Made by a program: the position numbers and the translations under genes | The notes under the pieces: model-generated | Told to the model about the DNA's origin: nothing | Database searches by the model: none | The model's input: the letters and a program-made list of their open reading frames with translations, nothing else | Assembly: GCA_052435735.1 (NCBI GenBank) | Contig: JBQVNB010000006.1 | Coordinates: forward strand, 1-64,000 | Direction: 5' to 3' | DNA: 64,000 bases | From: Aliihoeflea sp052435735 | Lineage (GTDB): Bacteria; Pseudomonadota; Alphaproteobacteria; Rhizobiales; Rhizobiaceae | Shown: one piece after another, positions 16,465-25,804 of the stretch | Layout of the letters: each line of letters begins with the position of its first letter | Numbering within the stretch: position 1 is the stretch's first letter

Positions 16465-17340
16465 ATGAACCCGATCCTTCTTCCGCGCGACGAGACGACC
16501 GGCCTTGTCATGACCGATGCACCCCGCCCGCAGCTATCGACCGGCCCGCAGACATGTCTCGGCCGCATCGGCGCGCTGGAAGTGCATCTGGCGACGAGCG
16601 CCTGCGAGATCGAGGCGGCGCAAAGGCTGCGCTACCGCGTCTTCTACGCCGAACGGGGCAACGGAGCGCCGTGCGACCTTTCGCGCGACGCCGATCGCTT
16701 CGACAACATCTGCGATCATCTCCTCGTCATCGATACGTCCCTTGCGGTCCCGAACCGGGAGCGCATCGTCGGCACCTACCGATTGCTGCCACAGGAAAAG
16801 ACCTCGGCGACGGGCGGCTTCTATTCGAGTGCCGAATTCGACATCGAGGCGCTGGCGGCGCGCCACCCGGGCCTCAACATCCTCGAACTGGGACGCTCCT
16901 GCGTCCTCCCCGCCTATCGTTCGCGTCGCACGGTCGAGCTTCTCTGGCAAGGCATCTGGGCATATACGCGCCGCCACGGCATCGACATCATGGCCGGCTG
17001 CGCCTCGTTCGAGGGCACCGTCCCGGCCCGCCATGCCGAGGCGCTCTCCTTCCTTCATCACAATTGCCGCGCAACCGGCGACTGGGCCGTGCGCGCGGTC
17101 GCGGACCGGCTCGTGACGATGGATTTGATGCCCGCCGAGGCCGTTCGCACGCGCGAGGCCCTTGCAGCCATGCCTCCCCTGATCAAGGGCTATCTGCGCC
17201 TTGGCGCGATGATCGGCGAGGGCTGCGTCATCGACCACGAATTCGGCACCACGGACGTCTTCGTCGTCCTGCCGGTCGCAAAAATTTCGGCGCGCTACAT
17301 CAATTACTACGGCGCCGAAGCCCAGCGCTTCGCCGCATGA
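16465..17340 (+). CDS. olsB: L-ornithine N(alpha)-acyltransferase
   Basis: A 291-residue GNAT-fold acyltransferase of the OlsB family. Key stretches are AQRLRYRVFYAERGN, IVGTYRLLP, LELGRSCVLPAYRSR and the CASFEGT segment. OlsB transfers a 3-hydroxyacyl group from ACP to ornithine, making lyso-ornithine lipid, a phosphate-free membrane lipid in rhizobia. OlsA, which completes the lipid, is often near olsB but is not here. An alternative start is the internal ATG encoding MTDAPRPQL (residue 16). Confidence 0.9.
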   Translation: MNPILLPRDETTGLVMTDAPRPQLSTGPQTCLGRIGALEVHLATSACEIEAAQRLRYRVFYAERGNGAPCDLSRDADRFDNICDHLLVIDTSLAVPNRERIVGTYRLLPQEKTSATGGFYSSAEFDIEALAARHPGLNILELGRSCVLPAYRSRRTVELLWQGIWAYTRRHGIDIMAGCASFEGTVPARHAEALSFLHHNCRATGDWAVRAVADRLVTMDLMPAEAVRTREALAAMPPLIKGYLRLGAMIGEGCVIDHEFGTTDVFVVLPVAKISARYINYYGAEAQRFAA

Positions 17341-17347
17341 TTCCGGT

Positions 17348-18046
17348 CTATTCCGTCGGAATGTCTTCCGGAGCCCGGCCGGGCCGGCTCCTGTAGGCGG
17401 GGAACGTCCAGCCATAGGCCAGCGCACCGCCGCGCACGCAAAACGCGATGGAAAACGCGATCAGCGCCGCGCCGCCGGCAGGTGATCCGCCAAGGTCGGC
17501 GAGGACATAGGCGACCGACCCGGACAGCGCCGCGGTGACGTAGATTTCGGGCCGCAGCAGCACCGATGCCTCGCCCGCCAGAAGATCCCGCAGGATGCCG
17601 CCGAACGTCGCCGTCAGCACGCCTGTGACCACGCCGATCACCGGCGATCCCGTCACTTCGAGGCCCTTGTAGGCGCCGAAGACGCTGTAGGCCGCAAGGC
17701 CCACCGCGTCGAGCCACAGCAGCAACCGGTAGCGCGATTCGACCAGATGCGCGCCGAAGAAGACGGCGATGGCGACGATGGCGCAGACGAGCAGATAGTT
17801 GTGATTGGCGATCCAGAAGACCGGCACGTCGAGAACGAGGTCTCGGAAAGTGCCGCCGCCGATCGCCGTCACCCCGGCGAGGAACAGGAATCCGATAATG
17901 TCGAGCTGCTTGCGCGAGGCGGCCAGCGCACCGGTCGCCGCGAACACCGCGATGCCGGCATAGTCCAGGAAAAGGAGCAGGTTCAATTTGGCCTCCCGCG
18001 CGAAATCGCGCTCGGACCATCCGAGCAAGTGCGGGTTAAGGTCCAA
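17348..18046 (-). CDS. Trimeric intracellular cation channel (TRIC/UPF0126) family protein
   Basis: A 232-residue membrane protein with seven predicted helices in two repeated units. Each unit has the Gly-rich signature: GVTAIGGGTFRDLVL in the first and TATFGGILRDLLAG in the second. Prokaryotic TRIC homologues form homotrimeric potassium-permeable channels; the physiological role in rhizobia is not settled. Convergent with olsB, 7 nt apart. Upstream on the same strand is the grpE terminator. Confidence 0.88.
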   Translation of the reverse strand: MDLNPHLLGWSERDFAREAKLNLLLFLDYAGIAVFAATGALAASRKQLDIIGFLFLAGVTAIGGGTFRDLVLDVPVFWIANHNYLLVCAIVAIAVFFGAHLVESRYRLLLWLDAVGLAAYSVFGAYKGLEVTGSPVIGVVTGVLTATFGGILRDLLAGEASVLLRPEIYVTAALSGSVAYVLADLGGSPAGGAALIAFSIAFCVRGGALAYGWTFPAYRSRPGRAPEDIPTE

Positions 18047-18090
18047 TGAAAGCGCGCGGTTAACGCCGCCCGGATGTGCGATTGCCCACG

Positions 18091-18114
18091 AAAAAGGCGC
18101 CCGCAGGCGCCTTT
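18091..18114 (-). terminator. Intrinsic terminator downstream of grpE
   Basis: GGCGCC (18096-18101) and GGCGCC (18106-18111) form a hairpin. On the minus strand it is followed by a five-base T-run (18095-18091), so it ends grpE transcription. Confidence 0.8.
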
Positions 18115-18120
18115 GGATCG

Positions 18121-18798
18121 CTATGCGTCCTTTTCGGACTGCGCATTGGGCGGGCCGGGTTCGGCCGGCGCATCCGCCGGTCCCGCCTTCGGTCCGCCCT
18201 TGGAGACGCCGACCATCGCCGGGCGCAGCACGCGCTCGCCGATCACGTAGCCGGTCTGGACGACCTGCAACACGGTGTTGTTCGGCACGTCCGGGTTGGG
18301 AATCTCGAACATCGCCTGGTGGAAGTTCGGGTCGAAGCGCTCGCCTTCGGGCGCCAGACGCTTGACGCCGTGCCGCTCCAGTGCGCCGAGCATGTCGCGC
18401 TCGGTCATCTCGACGCCTTCGATCAGCGCCTTGAAGCCGGCATCGTCCGAACCCTTCGCCTCGGCCGGGATGGCGTCGAGCGCGCGGCGCATATTGTCGG
18501 AAACCGACAGCATGTCGCGGGCGAAATTGGCGACCGCATAGCTCTTGGCATCAGCGATCTCACGCTGAGTGCGCCGGCGCAAATTCTCCATCTCGGCCGC
18601 CATGCGCAGCGCGCGGTCCTTCAGTTCGGCATTCTGCTTGGCCAGGTCCTCGTTTTCCCCGGCAAGCCGCATGAAGGCCTCGAAATCGGCCTGGCTGTCC
18701 TGGCTTTCCGCCATGTCGGCGCTGGCCTCGATGTTCGGATCGGTGTGCGTCTCACCGCTCTCGCCGCTCATGCGTTCGTTTTCCGGACGATCGTTCAT
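18121..18798 (-). CDS. grpE: GrpE, nucleotide exchange factor of DnaK
   Basis: A 225-residue co-chaperone. An acidic N-terminal tail (1-45) leads into the long dimeric coiled coil (about 46-105, ELKDRALRMAAEMENLRRRT). The C-terminal beta domain holds FDPNFHQAMFEIPNPDVPNNTV and GYVIGERVLRPAMVGVSKG, the conserved DnaK-contacting parts. In many rhizobia grpE lies next to hrcA and rph; here they are about 12 kb apart. A strong RpoH-like promoter lies 43 nt upstream. The Pro/Ala-rich C-terminal tail (about 205-225) is an extension. Confidence 0.96.
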   Translation of the reverse strand: MNDRPENERMSGESGETHTDPNIEASADMAESQDSQADFEAFMRLAGENEDLAKQNAELKDRALRMAAEMENLRRRTQREIADAKSYAVANFARDMLSVSDNMRRALDAIPAEAKGSDDAGFKALIEGVEMTERDMLGALERHGVKRLAPEGERFDPNFHQAMFEIPNPDVPNNTVLQVVQTGYVIGERVLRPAMVGVSKGGPKAGPADAPAEPGPPNAQSEKDA

Positions 18799-18840
18799 GG
18801 CTGATCCCGTCTTCCTTCGAAAATTCGTGAGTTGGCGCCG

Positions 18841-18869
18841 ATATCGATGTTCGCGGCGCCAAAATCAAG
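18841..18869 (-). promoter_or_regulatory. RpoH-type promoter for grpE
   Basis: On the minus strand, CTTGAT (18869-18864), 17 nt, then CGATAT (18846-18841). Each hexamer differs by one base from the CTTGAA/CCATAT consensus and the spacing is optimal. It points at grpE and partly overlaps the foot of the gyrB hairpin. Confidence 0.6.
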
Positions 18870-18894
18870 GGGCCGCGCCCGAAGACGCGGCCCC
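18869..18894 (-). terminator. Probable terminator downstream of gyrB
   Basis: GGGGCCGCG (18869-18877) pairs perfectly with CGCGGCCCC (18886-18894). On the minus strand it is followed only by a broken T-rich stretch (TTGATTTT), so it is a weak-tailed but very stable hairpin. Confidence 0.6.
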
Positions 18895-18913
18895 GTATGG
18901 CTCGTCTGGGCGG

Positions 18914-21388
18914 TCAGATGTCGAGATTGGCGACCGACAGCGCGTTCTCCTGGATGAACTCGCGGCGCGGCTCCACCTCGTCGCCCATCAGGCGCGAGAA
19001 CAGCGAATCCGCGTCGGTCGCGTCGTTGACCTTCACCTGCAGCAGCGAGCGCGCATTGGGGTCGAGCGTCGTCTCCCAGAGCTGGTCGGCATTCATTTCG
19101 CCCAGCCCCTTGTAGCGCTGCAGCGACAGGCCCTTGCGGCCGGTGGCGAAGATCGCGTCGAGCAGCGCCATCGGCCCCGCGATCACCTCCGCCTTGTCGT
19201 TGCGGCGCAGCACCGGCTGCTTCATGTAGACTTCCTGAAGCCGCTGGGTATAGCGGTCGATGGCCCGCGCGTCGGCCGAGCCGATCAGCCCGGCATCGAG
19301 CGTGACGATTTCGCGTACCGAGCGCACGGTGCGCTCGAAGACGACGCCGCCGGCACCCTCGTTCGACGGATTGACGCGGCCTTCCCAGCCCCGCTCAGTC
19401 TCCTCGGAGATCATGTCGAGCCGATCGGCAACGGTCTGCACGATGGCCGGCACCTGCGCCGCGTCGCCCATGCGCTCGGCATTGAGCGCGCCGCCGATCG
19501 CCGCCTGCTCGACCACCGAGCGCGAATAGCGCGTGTGCAGACCCTGGATCAGCGACCGGACGCCCAGCGCGTCGTTGATGACGGCCCGCAGATCCTGCCC
19601 GGCCCGAACCTCGCCCGTCGACAGTTCGAGCGAAGCCTCGTCGAGACCCTGCCCGATCAGATAATCCTCGAAGGAAGGCTCGTCCTTGATGTACTGGACC
19701 GACTTGCCTCGGCTGACCTTATAGAGCGGCGGCTGGGCGATATAGAGGTGCCCGCGCTCGATCAGCTCCGGCATCTGGCGGAAGAAGAACGTCAAAAGCA
19801 GCGTGCGAATATGCGCGCCGTCGACGTCGGCGTCGGTCATGATGATGATCTTGTGGTAGCGCAGCTTGTCGGCGTTGAACTCGTCCTTGCCGATGCCGGT
19901 GCCGAGCGCGGTGATCATCGTGCCGATCATGTCGGACGAAAGCATCCGGTCGAACCGCGCGCGCTCCACGTTGAGGATCTTGCCGCGCAGCGGCAGGATC
20001 GCCTGGTTCTGGCGCGAGCGCCCGCCCTTGGCCGAGCCGCCTGCCGAGTCACCCTCGACGATGAAGATTTCGGACTTGGCCGGATCGCGCTCCTGGCAAT
20101 CCGCCAGCTTGCCGGGCAGTGAACTGATTTCGAGCGCACCCTTGCGGCGGGTCAGTTCGCGCGCCTTGCGCGCAGCCTCGCGCGCCGCCGCCGCCTCGAT
20201 CACCTTGCCGATCAGCACCCTGGCCTCGGCCGGATGTTCCTCGAACCAGGTGCCGAGCGCGTCGTTGACGAGGTTTTCGACCACCGGGCGAACCTCGGAC
20301 GAGACCAGCTTGTCCTTGGTCTGCGAGGAGAATTTCGGGTCAGGCACCTTGACCGACAGGACGGCCGTCAGCCCCTCGCGGGAATCGTCGCCCGTGATCG
20401 AGACCTTTTCCTTCTTGGTCAGACCGGAAACATCGGCATAGCTCGTCACCTGGCGCGTCAGCGCGCCGCGGAAACCGGCCAGATGCGTGCCGCCGTCGCG
20501 CTGCGGGATGTTGTTGGTGAAGCACAGCACGTTCTCATGGTAGGAATCGTTCCACCACATGGCGACTTCGACGGTGATGCCGTCGCGCTCGGCTTGAATC
20601 GCGATCGGCGCGGGGATCAGCGATTTCTTGGACCGGTCGAGATATTTGACGAACTCTTCCAGCCCGCCTTCATAGAAAAGTTCCTGCACCTTGACGTCGG
20701 CATGACGCTTGTCGGTGAGGACGATGCGCACACCTGAATTCAGGAAGGCGAGTTCGCGCAGGCGATGCTCCAGCGTTCCATAATCGAAATCGATCATCGT
20801 GAAGGTTTCGGCGGACGGGAAGAAGGTGATTTCCGTGCCGGAGCGCCCGTCATTGGTGCCGGGCTGCTTGTCCTCGACATAGGTGCCGGTAACCGTCAGC
20901 GGCCCGTCGGCATTGCCATGGGTGAAGCTCATCTCGTGGAACTTGCCGTTCCTGCGGATCTTCATCTTCAGCCATGCCGAGAGAGCATTGACGACCGAGA
21001 CGCCGACGCCGTGCAGGCCGCCCGAGACCTTGTAGGAATTCTGGTCGAACTTACCGCCGGCATGGAGCTGGGTCATGATGACCTCGGCCGCAGAGACGCC
21101 CTCGCCCTTGTGCATGTCGGTCGGGATGCCGCGCCCATTGTCGGTCACGGTGACCGAACCGTCGGGATTGAGCGTGACGGTGACGAGATCGGCATGGCCG
21201 GCGAGCGATTCGTCGATCGCGTTGTCGACGACTTCGTAGACCATGTGGTGCAGGCCCGAGCCGTCATCCGTGTCGCCGATATACATGCCGGGGCGCTTGC
21301 GCACCGCGTCCAGTCCCTTGAGAACCTTGATGGATTCGGCGCCATATTCGGCCGGTTCGCCGGGGAGGTTTTCGGGCGTGTCGCTCAT
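18914..21388 (-). CDS. gyrB: DNA gyrase subunit B
   Basis: An 824-residue type IIA topoisomerase subunit. The GHKL ATPase domain has VVDNAIDE, DNGRGIP and GGLHGVGVSVVNALS. The transducer follows, then the TOPRIM domain with EGDSAGGSAKGGR and TDADVDGAHIRTLL, and the C-terminal QRYKGLGEMN motif. With GyrA it introduces negative supercoils. Length is typical for alphaproteobacteria. Monocistronic between grpE and a divergent sensor kinase. The 182-nt gap to the kinase (21389-21570) should hold both promoters. Confidence 0.98.
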   Translation of the reverse strand: MSDTPENLPGEPAEYGAESIKVLKGLDAVRKRPGMYIGDTDDGSGLHHMVYEVVDNAIDESLAGHADLVTVTLNPDGSVTVTDNGRGIPTDMHKGEGVSAAEVIMTQLHAGGKFDQNSYKVSGGLHGVGVSVVNALSAWLKMKIRRNGKFHEMSFTHGNADGPLTVTGTYVEDKQPGTNDGRSGTEITFFPSAETFTMIDFDYGTLEHRLRELAFLNSGVRIVLTDKRHADVKVQELFYEGGLEEFVKYLDRSKKSLIPAPIAIQAERDGITVEVAMWWNDSYHENVLCFTNNIPQRDGGTHLAGFRGALTRQVTSYADVSGLTKKEKVSITGDDSREGLTAVLSVKVPDPKFSSQTKDKLVSSEVRPVVENLVNDALGTWFEEHPAEARVLIGKVIEAAAAREAARKARELTRRKGALEISSLPGKLADCQERDPAKSEIFIVEGDSAGGSAKGGRSRQNQAILPLRGKILNVERARFDRMLSSDMIGTMITALGTGIGKDEFNADKLRYHKIIIMTDADVDGAHIRTLLLTFFFRQMPELIERGHLYIAQPPLYKVSRGKSVQYIKDEPSFEDYLIGQGLDEASLELSTGEVRAGQDLRAVINDALGVRSLIQGLHTRYSRSVVEQAAIGGALNAERMGDAAQVPAIVQTVADRLDMISEETERGWEGRVNPSNEGAGGVVFERTVRSVREIVTLDAGLIGSADARAIDRYTQRLQEVYMKQPVLRRNDKAEVIAGPMALLDAIFATGRKGLSLQRYKGLGEMNADQLWETTLDPNARSLLQVKVNDATDADSLFSRLMGDEVEPRREFIQENALSVANLDI

Positions 21389-21570
21389 GAAATTCCGATC
21401 TTCGTGGATGTCGTCGTCAAGCGCGCGGACAAGTCATGCGACTCAGGCGCTTTTGGTGACCCGAATATAGGGGCGAACGCCTGATTTTCCAAGTTTTGCA
21501 CGGCTTTGCGGCGCCTTCACGTCCACTTTTCCAAAGCCTTGCGCAAACTTGTCGCGACCTGCGTGTTGTC

Positions 21571-23673
21571 ATGGTGAACCAACGGCGATTAAACACGTTG
21601 GAAGCCTTGAGAGGCCGGGCCGGATTTGGGGGAACTTTCTTGCGTCGACAGCTTGCGTTTTTTGCTGCCGCATTGTGCCTGCCGCTTCTGGCTTTCATGG
21701 CCTACATCCTGTTCAACCTGGCCATCGCCGAGCGCGAGAGGCTGGAGGCGCGCGCATCCGAAGCCGCGCGCGACCTGTCGGCCGCGATCGATCGCGAATT
21801 GCTGAGCCTGACCTCGGCGCTCGAGGTTCTCGCGGTATCGCCCCAGCTTCAGTCCGGAGACATCGAGGCTTTCCACGCCAAGGCCTCGCAGGTCGATGAC
21901 AGGCTCGGCTTCAACGCGGTGCTGCGCACGCCCGACGGCCAGCAGCTCGTCAATCTGCGCCGCCCGTTCGGCTCGGAATTGCCGCGTACGCCTCAGCCGA
22001 CGGACGCCGACGTTCTGGCTTCGGACGAACCGTTAATCCTCGATCTTTTCGACGGCCCGGTCGCTGGCGAACCGCTTTTCGCGGTGACGATGCCGATCGT
22101 CGTCGATGGCGAGCCGCGCTACATCCTCAGCCTGGCCGTTCCCGCAACCCGAATCCGCGAACTGCTCCTCGCACAGCAATTGCCCGAAAGCTGGACCGTC
22201 GCGGCGATCGACAACAACGACCGCATCGTCGCCCGCAGCAGGCGGCACGAGGAATTCGTCGGCGAGATCGCCACGGACGATCTGCGCGCCAATACGGCCG
22301 GCTATTTCGGAAGCTGGAACGCGACGACAGTCGAAGGCGAGGCGGTTTTCGGCACCTATTCGCGGTCGCTGGTTTCGGACTGGCGCATCGCCATCGGCGT
22401 CATGCAGCGCGAACTCAACGCGCCCGCGGTGCGATTCGTGCAGTTCTTCGTCCTGCTCGGTCTGCTTGCACTTGGTCTTTCGGCCCTGCTTGCCTCGCTG
22501 TTTGCGCGCCGTCTGGCCCAGTCGGCGACGGGCCTGGCCGCCCAGGCGCATCAACTGGCCGATGGCGAGCCGGTCACACCACGTCCGTCGCGCGTGCGCG
22601 AATTCTCGGAAATCGGCGCGATCCTCGTCGCGGCGTCCGAGCGCCTGCGCGGCCGTGAAGCGGACCTGAAGGAAAGCGAGGCGAAGTTCCGCGCCATCGC
22701 CGACACCATGCCGCAAATGGTCTGGTCGACCACGCCGGATGGCCTGCACGACTACTACAATGCCCGCTGGTACGAGTTCACCGGCGTTCCGGTCGGATCG
22801 ACCGACGGCGAGGGCTGGAACGGCATGTTCCATCCCGACGACCAGCCGCGCGCCTGGGAGCAATGGTCCCATTCGCTGCGCACCGGCGAGCCCTACGACA
22901 TCGAATACCGCCTTCGTCACCATTCGGGCGAATATCGCTGGACCCTCGGCCGCGCCCTGCCGATCCGCGACGACAAGGGACGCATCATCCGCTGGTTCGG
23001 AACCTGCACCGACGTTCACGAAACCAAGATCGCGGCCGAGGAACGCGAGGTCGTCGCGCAGGAGCTGTCGCACCGGATCAAGAACATCTTCTCCGTCCTC
23101 GGTTCCATCGTGGGCTTGACCGCGCGCACCCGGCCCGAGGCGCAGGAATTCGCCGCCGAGCTGCGCGCCCGCATCCTGGCGCTCGGCACCGCGCACGAAT
23201 TCGTCCGTCCGCGTGCCCTGGAATCATCGGTCGACGGGCATGCCTCGCTTCACGGTCTGCTGCGCGCTCTGCTGGCCGCCTATGACGGCGACGGCACCCA
23301 TGTGTCGATCAGCGGCCCGGACCTGCCGATTGCCGAGGGGGCGGCGACGCCGCTCGCCTTGGTCTTCCACGAACTGGGAACCAATGCCGCCAAATATGGC
23401 GGGTTCTCGGGGGCGGACAGCCGCATCGAAATCACCACTTTTGCCGATGACGCCGACTACCACGTCACGTGGAAGGAGCACGTCGCAGGCGCCTCGCCGT
23501 CCGCCGAAGCGGCATCGGACAGCGGTTTCGGCTCGCGACTGATCGAGTTGAGCATTCGGGGGCAGATGGGCGGGACGATCGAGCGCATCTTCGAGCCGGA
23601 TGGATTGCGGGTCGAGATCACGGTGCCCGTCTGGGCCCTGTCGCGTGCGGCAAGGTTGCGACGCGGCGTGTAG
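21571..23673 (+). CDS. HWE-family sensor histidine kinase with periplasmic sensor and PAS domain
   Basis: A 700-residue membrane kinase. Helix 1 (about 30-50, LAFFAAALCLPLLAFMAYIL), a periplasmic Cache-like sensor (about 60-280), helix 2 (about 292-312), a HAMP-like linker, a PAS domain of the PAS_3 type (about 378-490; MVWSTTPDGLHDYYNARWYE, HHSGEYRWTLGRALPI), then the HWE kinase core. The phospho-histidine is about residue 501 in LSHRIKNIFSV, with ELGTNAAKYG and the W-x-E signature in HVTWKEH. The HWE class is abundant in rhizobia and often uses stand-alone receivers. One is encoded just downstream on the other strand. The start at MVNQRRLNT is preferred; an upstream ATG exists at 21496. Confidence 0.88.
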   Translation: MVNQRRLNTLEALRGRAGFGGTFLRRQLAFFAAALCLPLLAFMAYILFNLAIAERERLEARASEAARDLSAAIDRELLSLTSALEVLAVSPQLQSGDIEAFHAKASQVDDRLGFNAVLRTPDGQQLVNLRRPFGSELPRTPQPTDADVLASDEPLILDLFDGPVAGEPLFAVTMPIVVDGEPRYILSLAVPATRIRELLLAQQLPESWTVAAIDNNDRIVARSRRHEEFVGEIATDDLRANTAGYFGSWNATTVEGEAVFGTYSRSLVSDWRIAIGVMQRELNAPAVRFVQFFVLLGLLALGLSALLASLFARRLAQSATGLAAQAHQLADGEPVTPRPSRVREFSEIGAILVAASERLRGREADLKESEAKFRAIADTMPQMVWSTTPDGLHDYYNARWYEFTGVPVGSTDGEGWNGMFHPDDQPRAWEQWSHSLRTGEPYDIEYRLRHHSGEYRWTLGRALPIRDDKGRIIRWFGTCTDVHETKIAAEEREVVAQELSHRIKNIFSVLGSIVGLTARTRPEAQEFAAELRARILALGTAHEFVRPRALESSVDGHASLHGLLRALLAAYDGDGTHVSISGPDLPIAEGAATPLALVFHELGTNAAKYGGFSGADSRIEITTFADDADYHVTWKEHVAGASPSAEAASDSGFGSRLIELSIRGQMGGTIERIFEPDGLRVEITVPVWALSRAARLRRGV

Positions 23674-23725
23674 GGCGCTTCAGGCAGCTTCGAGGGCAGT
23701 GATTGTCACGGGCAGGGGGCTGGCG

Positions 23726-24205
23726 TCAGCCGTGCGCCCCGCGCCCAGGTTGGCCGCCCGGCGTCATGAAAAGCTGCAGGCGGGCGGGGGGCTGGGCGTC
23801 CATGTGCTCGTTGTGGCAGGCGACCGCATAACGGATCGCGTCGCGCAACTCGCTGTCAGCGACAGGTTTGGCGATCACGCCGAGTGTGCCGGGGACACCG
23901 TCGCCGAGCTGCGTCGGGTTCGCGGTCATGAAGACGACGGTCACGTCGTGGCGGCTGGCGAGTTCCCGGCCGATCTCGATGCCGGTCGCGCCGTCGCGCA
24001 AATTGAGGTCGACGAGCGCCACTTCGGCGCGCTTTCCCATCTCGAGCGCAGACGAACGATCCGCCGCAATTCCGACCGGTTCATGGCCGAGTTCGCCGAT
24101 GGCGTATTCGATTTCGATCGCGACGAATATCTCGTCTTCGACCACCAGTATCTTGCAAGCGTTGTCCAACTTACGTCTACCCAAGTCCACGGCAGCTCGG
24201 CCCAA
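23726..24205 (-). CDS. Single-domain (CheY-like) response regulator
   Basis: A stand-alone receiver of up to 159 residues. The acidic pocket is in KILVVEDEIFVAIEIEYAI, the phospho-acceptor Asp is in EVALVDLNLRDG, and the Thr and Lys are in VFMTAN and VIAKPV. There is no output domain; a short C-terminal tail follows. This FAT-guard-like sequence (MTANPTQ) is common in receivers paired with HWE kinases. Convergent with the HWE kinase gene, 52 nt apart, so likely its partner. The start may instead be a TTG encoding the residue before DNACKILVV, about 11 codons in. Confidence 0.85.
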   Translation of the reverse strand: MGRAAVDLGRRKLDNACKILVVEDEIFVAIEIEYAIGELGHEPVGIAADRSSALEMGKRAEVALVDLNLRDGATGIEIGRELASRHDVTVVFMTANPTQLGDGVPGTLGVIAKPVADSELRDAIRYAVACHNEHMDAQPPARLQLFMTPGGQPGRGAHG

Positions 24206-24435
24206 CTCATGTCGAGGCCGATGGTTGCACGACTAAAGGAAAAGTCTTTATTTTTTTCGACTTTGCGTGGCGATTGCGCCACGCGACCGGCCTTCGTGCC
24301 GTTCCGCCCGCAAAATGCCGATCCCGCCGCAAGGTTCCAGCCTCCGGCACGGGCAAAATTGTCGCAGGGCCGAGGCGCGATGCTGGCGAGGCCGCCCGGC
24401 GCTCCCTAGATTGATCGGAACCGAGGAGCGCCGCC

Positions 24436-25803
24436 ATGGACACCAAGCCCGCCCATTTCGTGCCGCCGGCGCCCCGGCCGCGCCAGTCGCCGCCCTCGAC
24501 GTTGCAGATGATGCGGATCGTCTACAACAACCCGCTCGAACTGTGGGGCGAGCCTTCCTACAACGAGAAATGGATCTCGATCTCGACCGGCATCGGCGGC
24601 CCGCTCGTCATCGCCAACGATCCGGGCCTCATCCGCTACGTCCTCGTCGAGAACGCGAAGAACTACAAGATGGCGCGCGTGCGCCAGAAGATCCTCCGCC
24701 CCATCCTGCGCGACGGACTGCTCACCGCCGAGGGCGACGTCTGGAAGCGCTCGCGCAAGGCGATGGCGCCGGTCTTCACGCCGAAGAACATCGACGGCTT
24801 CGCGCCCGCCATGCTGTCGACATCGCTCGCCTTCGCCGAGCGCTACCGCGACACCCACCGCGCCGACGTATCGCGCGACATGACCATGTTGACCTACGAC
24901 ATCCTCGCCGAAACGCTCTTTTCCGGCGAGATCGCGGGCGAGCCCGGCTCCTTCGCCCATCAGGTCGACCGCCTGTTCGAGACTATGGGCCGCGTCGACC
25001 CGATGGACCTTCTCGGCGCCCCCGACTGGCTGCCCCGCTTCACCCGCATCCGCGGCAAGAAATCCCTCGCCTTCTTCCGCAAGATCGTCGCCGACACGAT
25101 CGCCTTGCGAAAGGCCCGCATGGATCGCGGCGAGGACGTTCCGGCCGATTTCCTGACGCTGCTGCTGAAAGCCGAAGGCCCGGACGGCCTCACGCGCGCC
25201 GAGATCGAGGACAACATCATCACCTTCATCGGCGCCGGCCACGAGACCACCGCCCGCGCCCTCGGCTGGACGCTCTATTGCCTCGCCGAATCCCCATGGG
25301 AGCGCGACAGGATCGAGGCCGAGATCGACGCGGCGCTCGCCAAAGACCTGCCCCCGCAGGACTGGATCGACGCCATGCCGCTCACCCGCGCCGCCTTCGA
25401 GGAGGCGATGCGGCTCTACCCCCCGGCCCCCTCGATCAACCGCGAGGCCATCGCCGCCGACCGCTACGAGGATCTCGAGATCGTCAAGGGCGCGCAGGTG
25501 CTCGTCATGCCGTGGACGGTCCACCGCCACCGCAAGATCTGGGACGACCCGGAAGCCTTCATCCCCGCCCGCTTCCACCCGGAAAACCGTGACTCGCTCG
25601 ACCGCTACCAGTACCTCCCCTTCGGCGCCGGCCCTCGCATCTGCATCGGCGCCGCCTTCGCCATGCAGGAAGCCGTCATCGCCCTCGCCGTCCTGATGTC
25701 GCGCTACCGCTTCGACACGCTGCCCGAAACGAAACCCTGGCCGGTCCAGAAACTCACGACCCAGCCGCAAGGCGGCTTGCCGATGAAGGTGAGCCGGCGC
25801 TGA
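24436..25803 (+). CDS. Cytochrome P450
   Basis: A 455-residue soluble haem monooxygenase. The I-helix oxygen-activation motif is AGHETT (residues 267-272), the ExxR motif is in FEEAMRLYPP, and the haem-binding loop FGAGPRICIG carries the proximal thiolate Cys at 403. No membrane anchor, so a bacterial class I enzyme needing separate ferredoxin and reductase, which are not adjacent. The sequence resembles fatty-acid or alkane hydroxylating P450s (CYP102/CYP4-like haem domains), but the substrate is not predictable. GAGGAGC precedes the ATG. A palindromic repeat follows immediately. Confidence 0.92.
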   Translation: MDTKPAHFVPPAPRPRQSPPSTLQMMRIVYNNPLELWGEPSYNEKWISISTGIGGPLVIANDPGLIRYVLVENAKNYKMARVRQKILRPILRDGLLTAEGDVWKRSRKAMAPVFTPKNIDGFAPAMLSTSLAFAERYRDTHRADVSRDMTMLTYDILAETLFSGEIAGEPGSFAHQVDRLFETMGRVDPMDLLGAPDWLPRFTRIRGKKSLAFFRKIVADTIALRKARMDRGEDVPADFLTLLLKAEGPDGLTRAEIEDNIITFIGAGHETTARALGWTLYCLAESPWERDRIEAEIDAALAKDLPPQDWIDAMPLTRAAFEEAMRLYPPAPSINREAIAADRYEDLEIVKGAQVLVMPWTVHRHRKIWDDPEAFIPARFHPENRDSLDRYQYLPFGAGPRICIGAAFAMQEAVIALAVLMSRYRFDTLPETKPWPVQKLTTQPQGGLPMKVSRR

Positions 25804-25804
25804 T

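Noticed and set aside
18569..20122. Long open frames on the plus strand across grpE and gyrB
   Set aside because: GyrB and GrpE on the minus strand explain the region completely; the plus frames are Arg-rich with no domain pattern.
24417..24421. GGAAC just before the P450 gene as an EcfG promoter
   Set aside because: It is only 14 nt from the start codon and overlaps the ribosome-binding region, leaving no room for a -10 element and leader.
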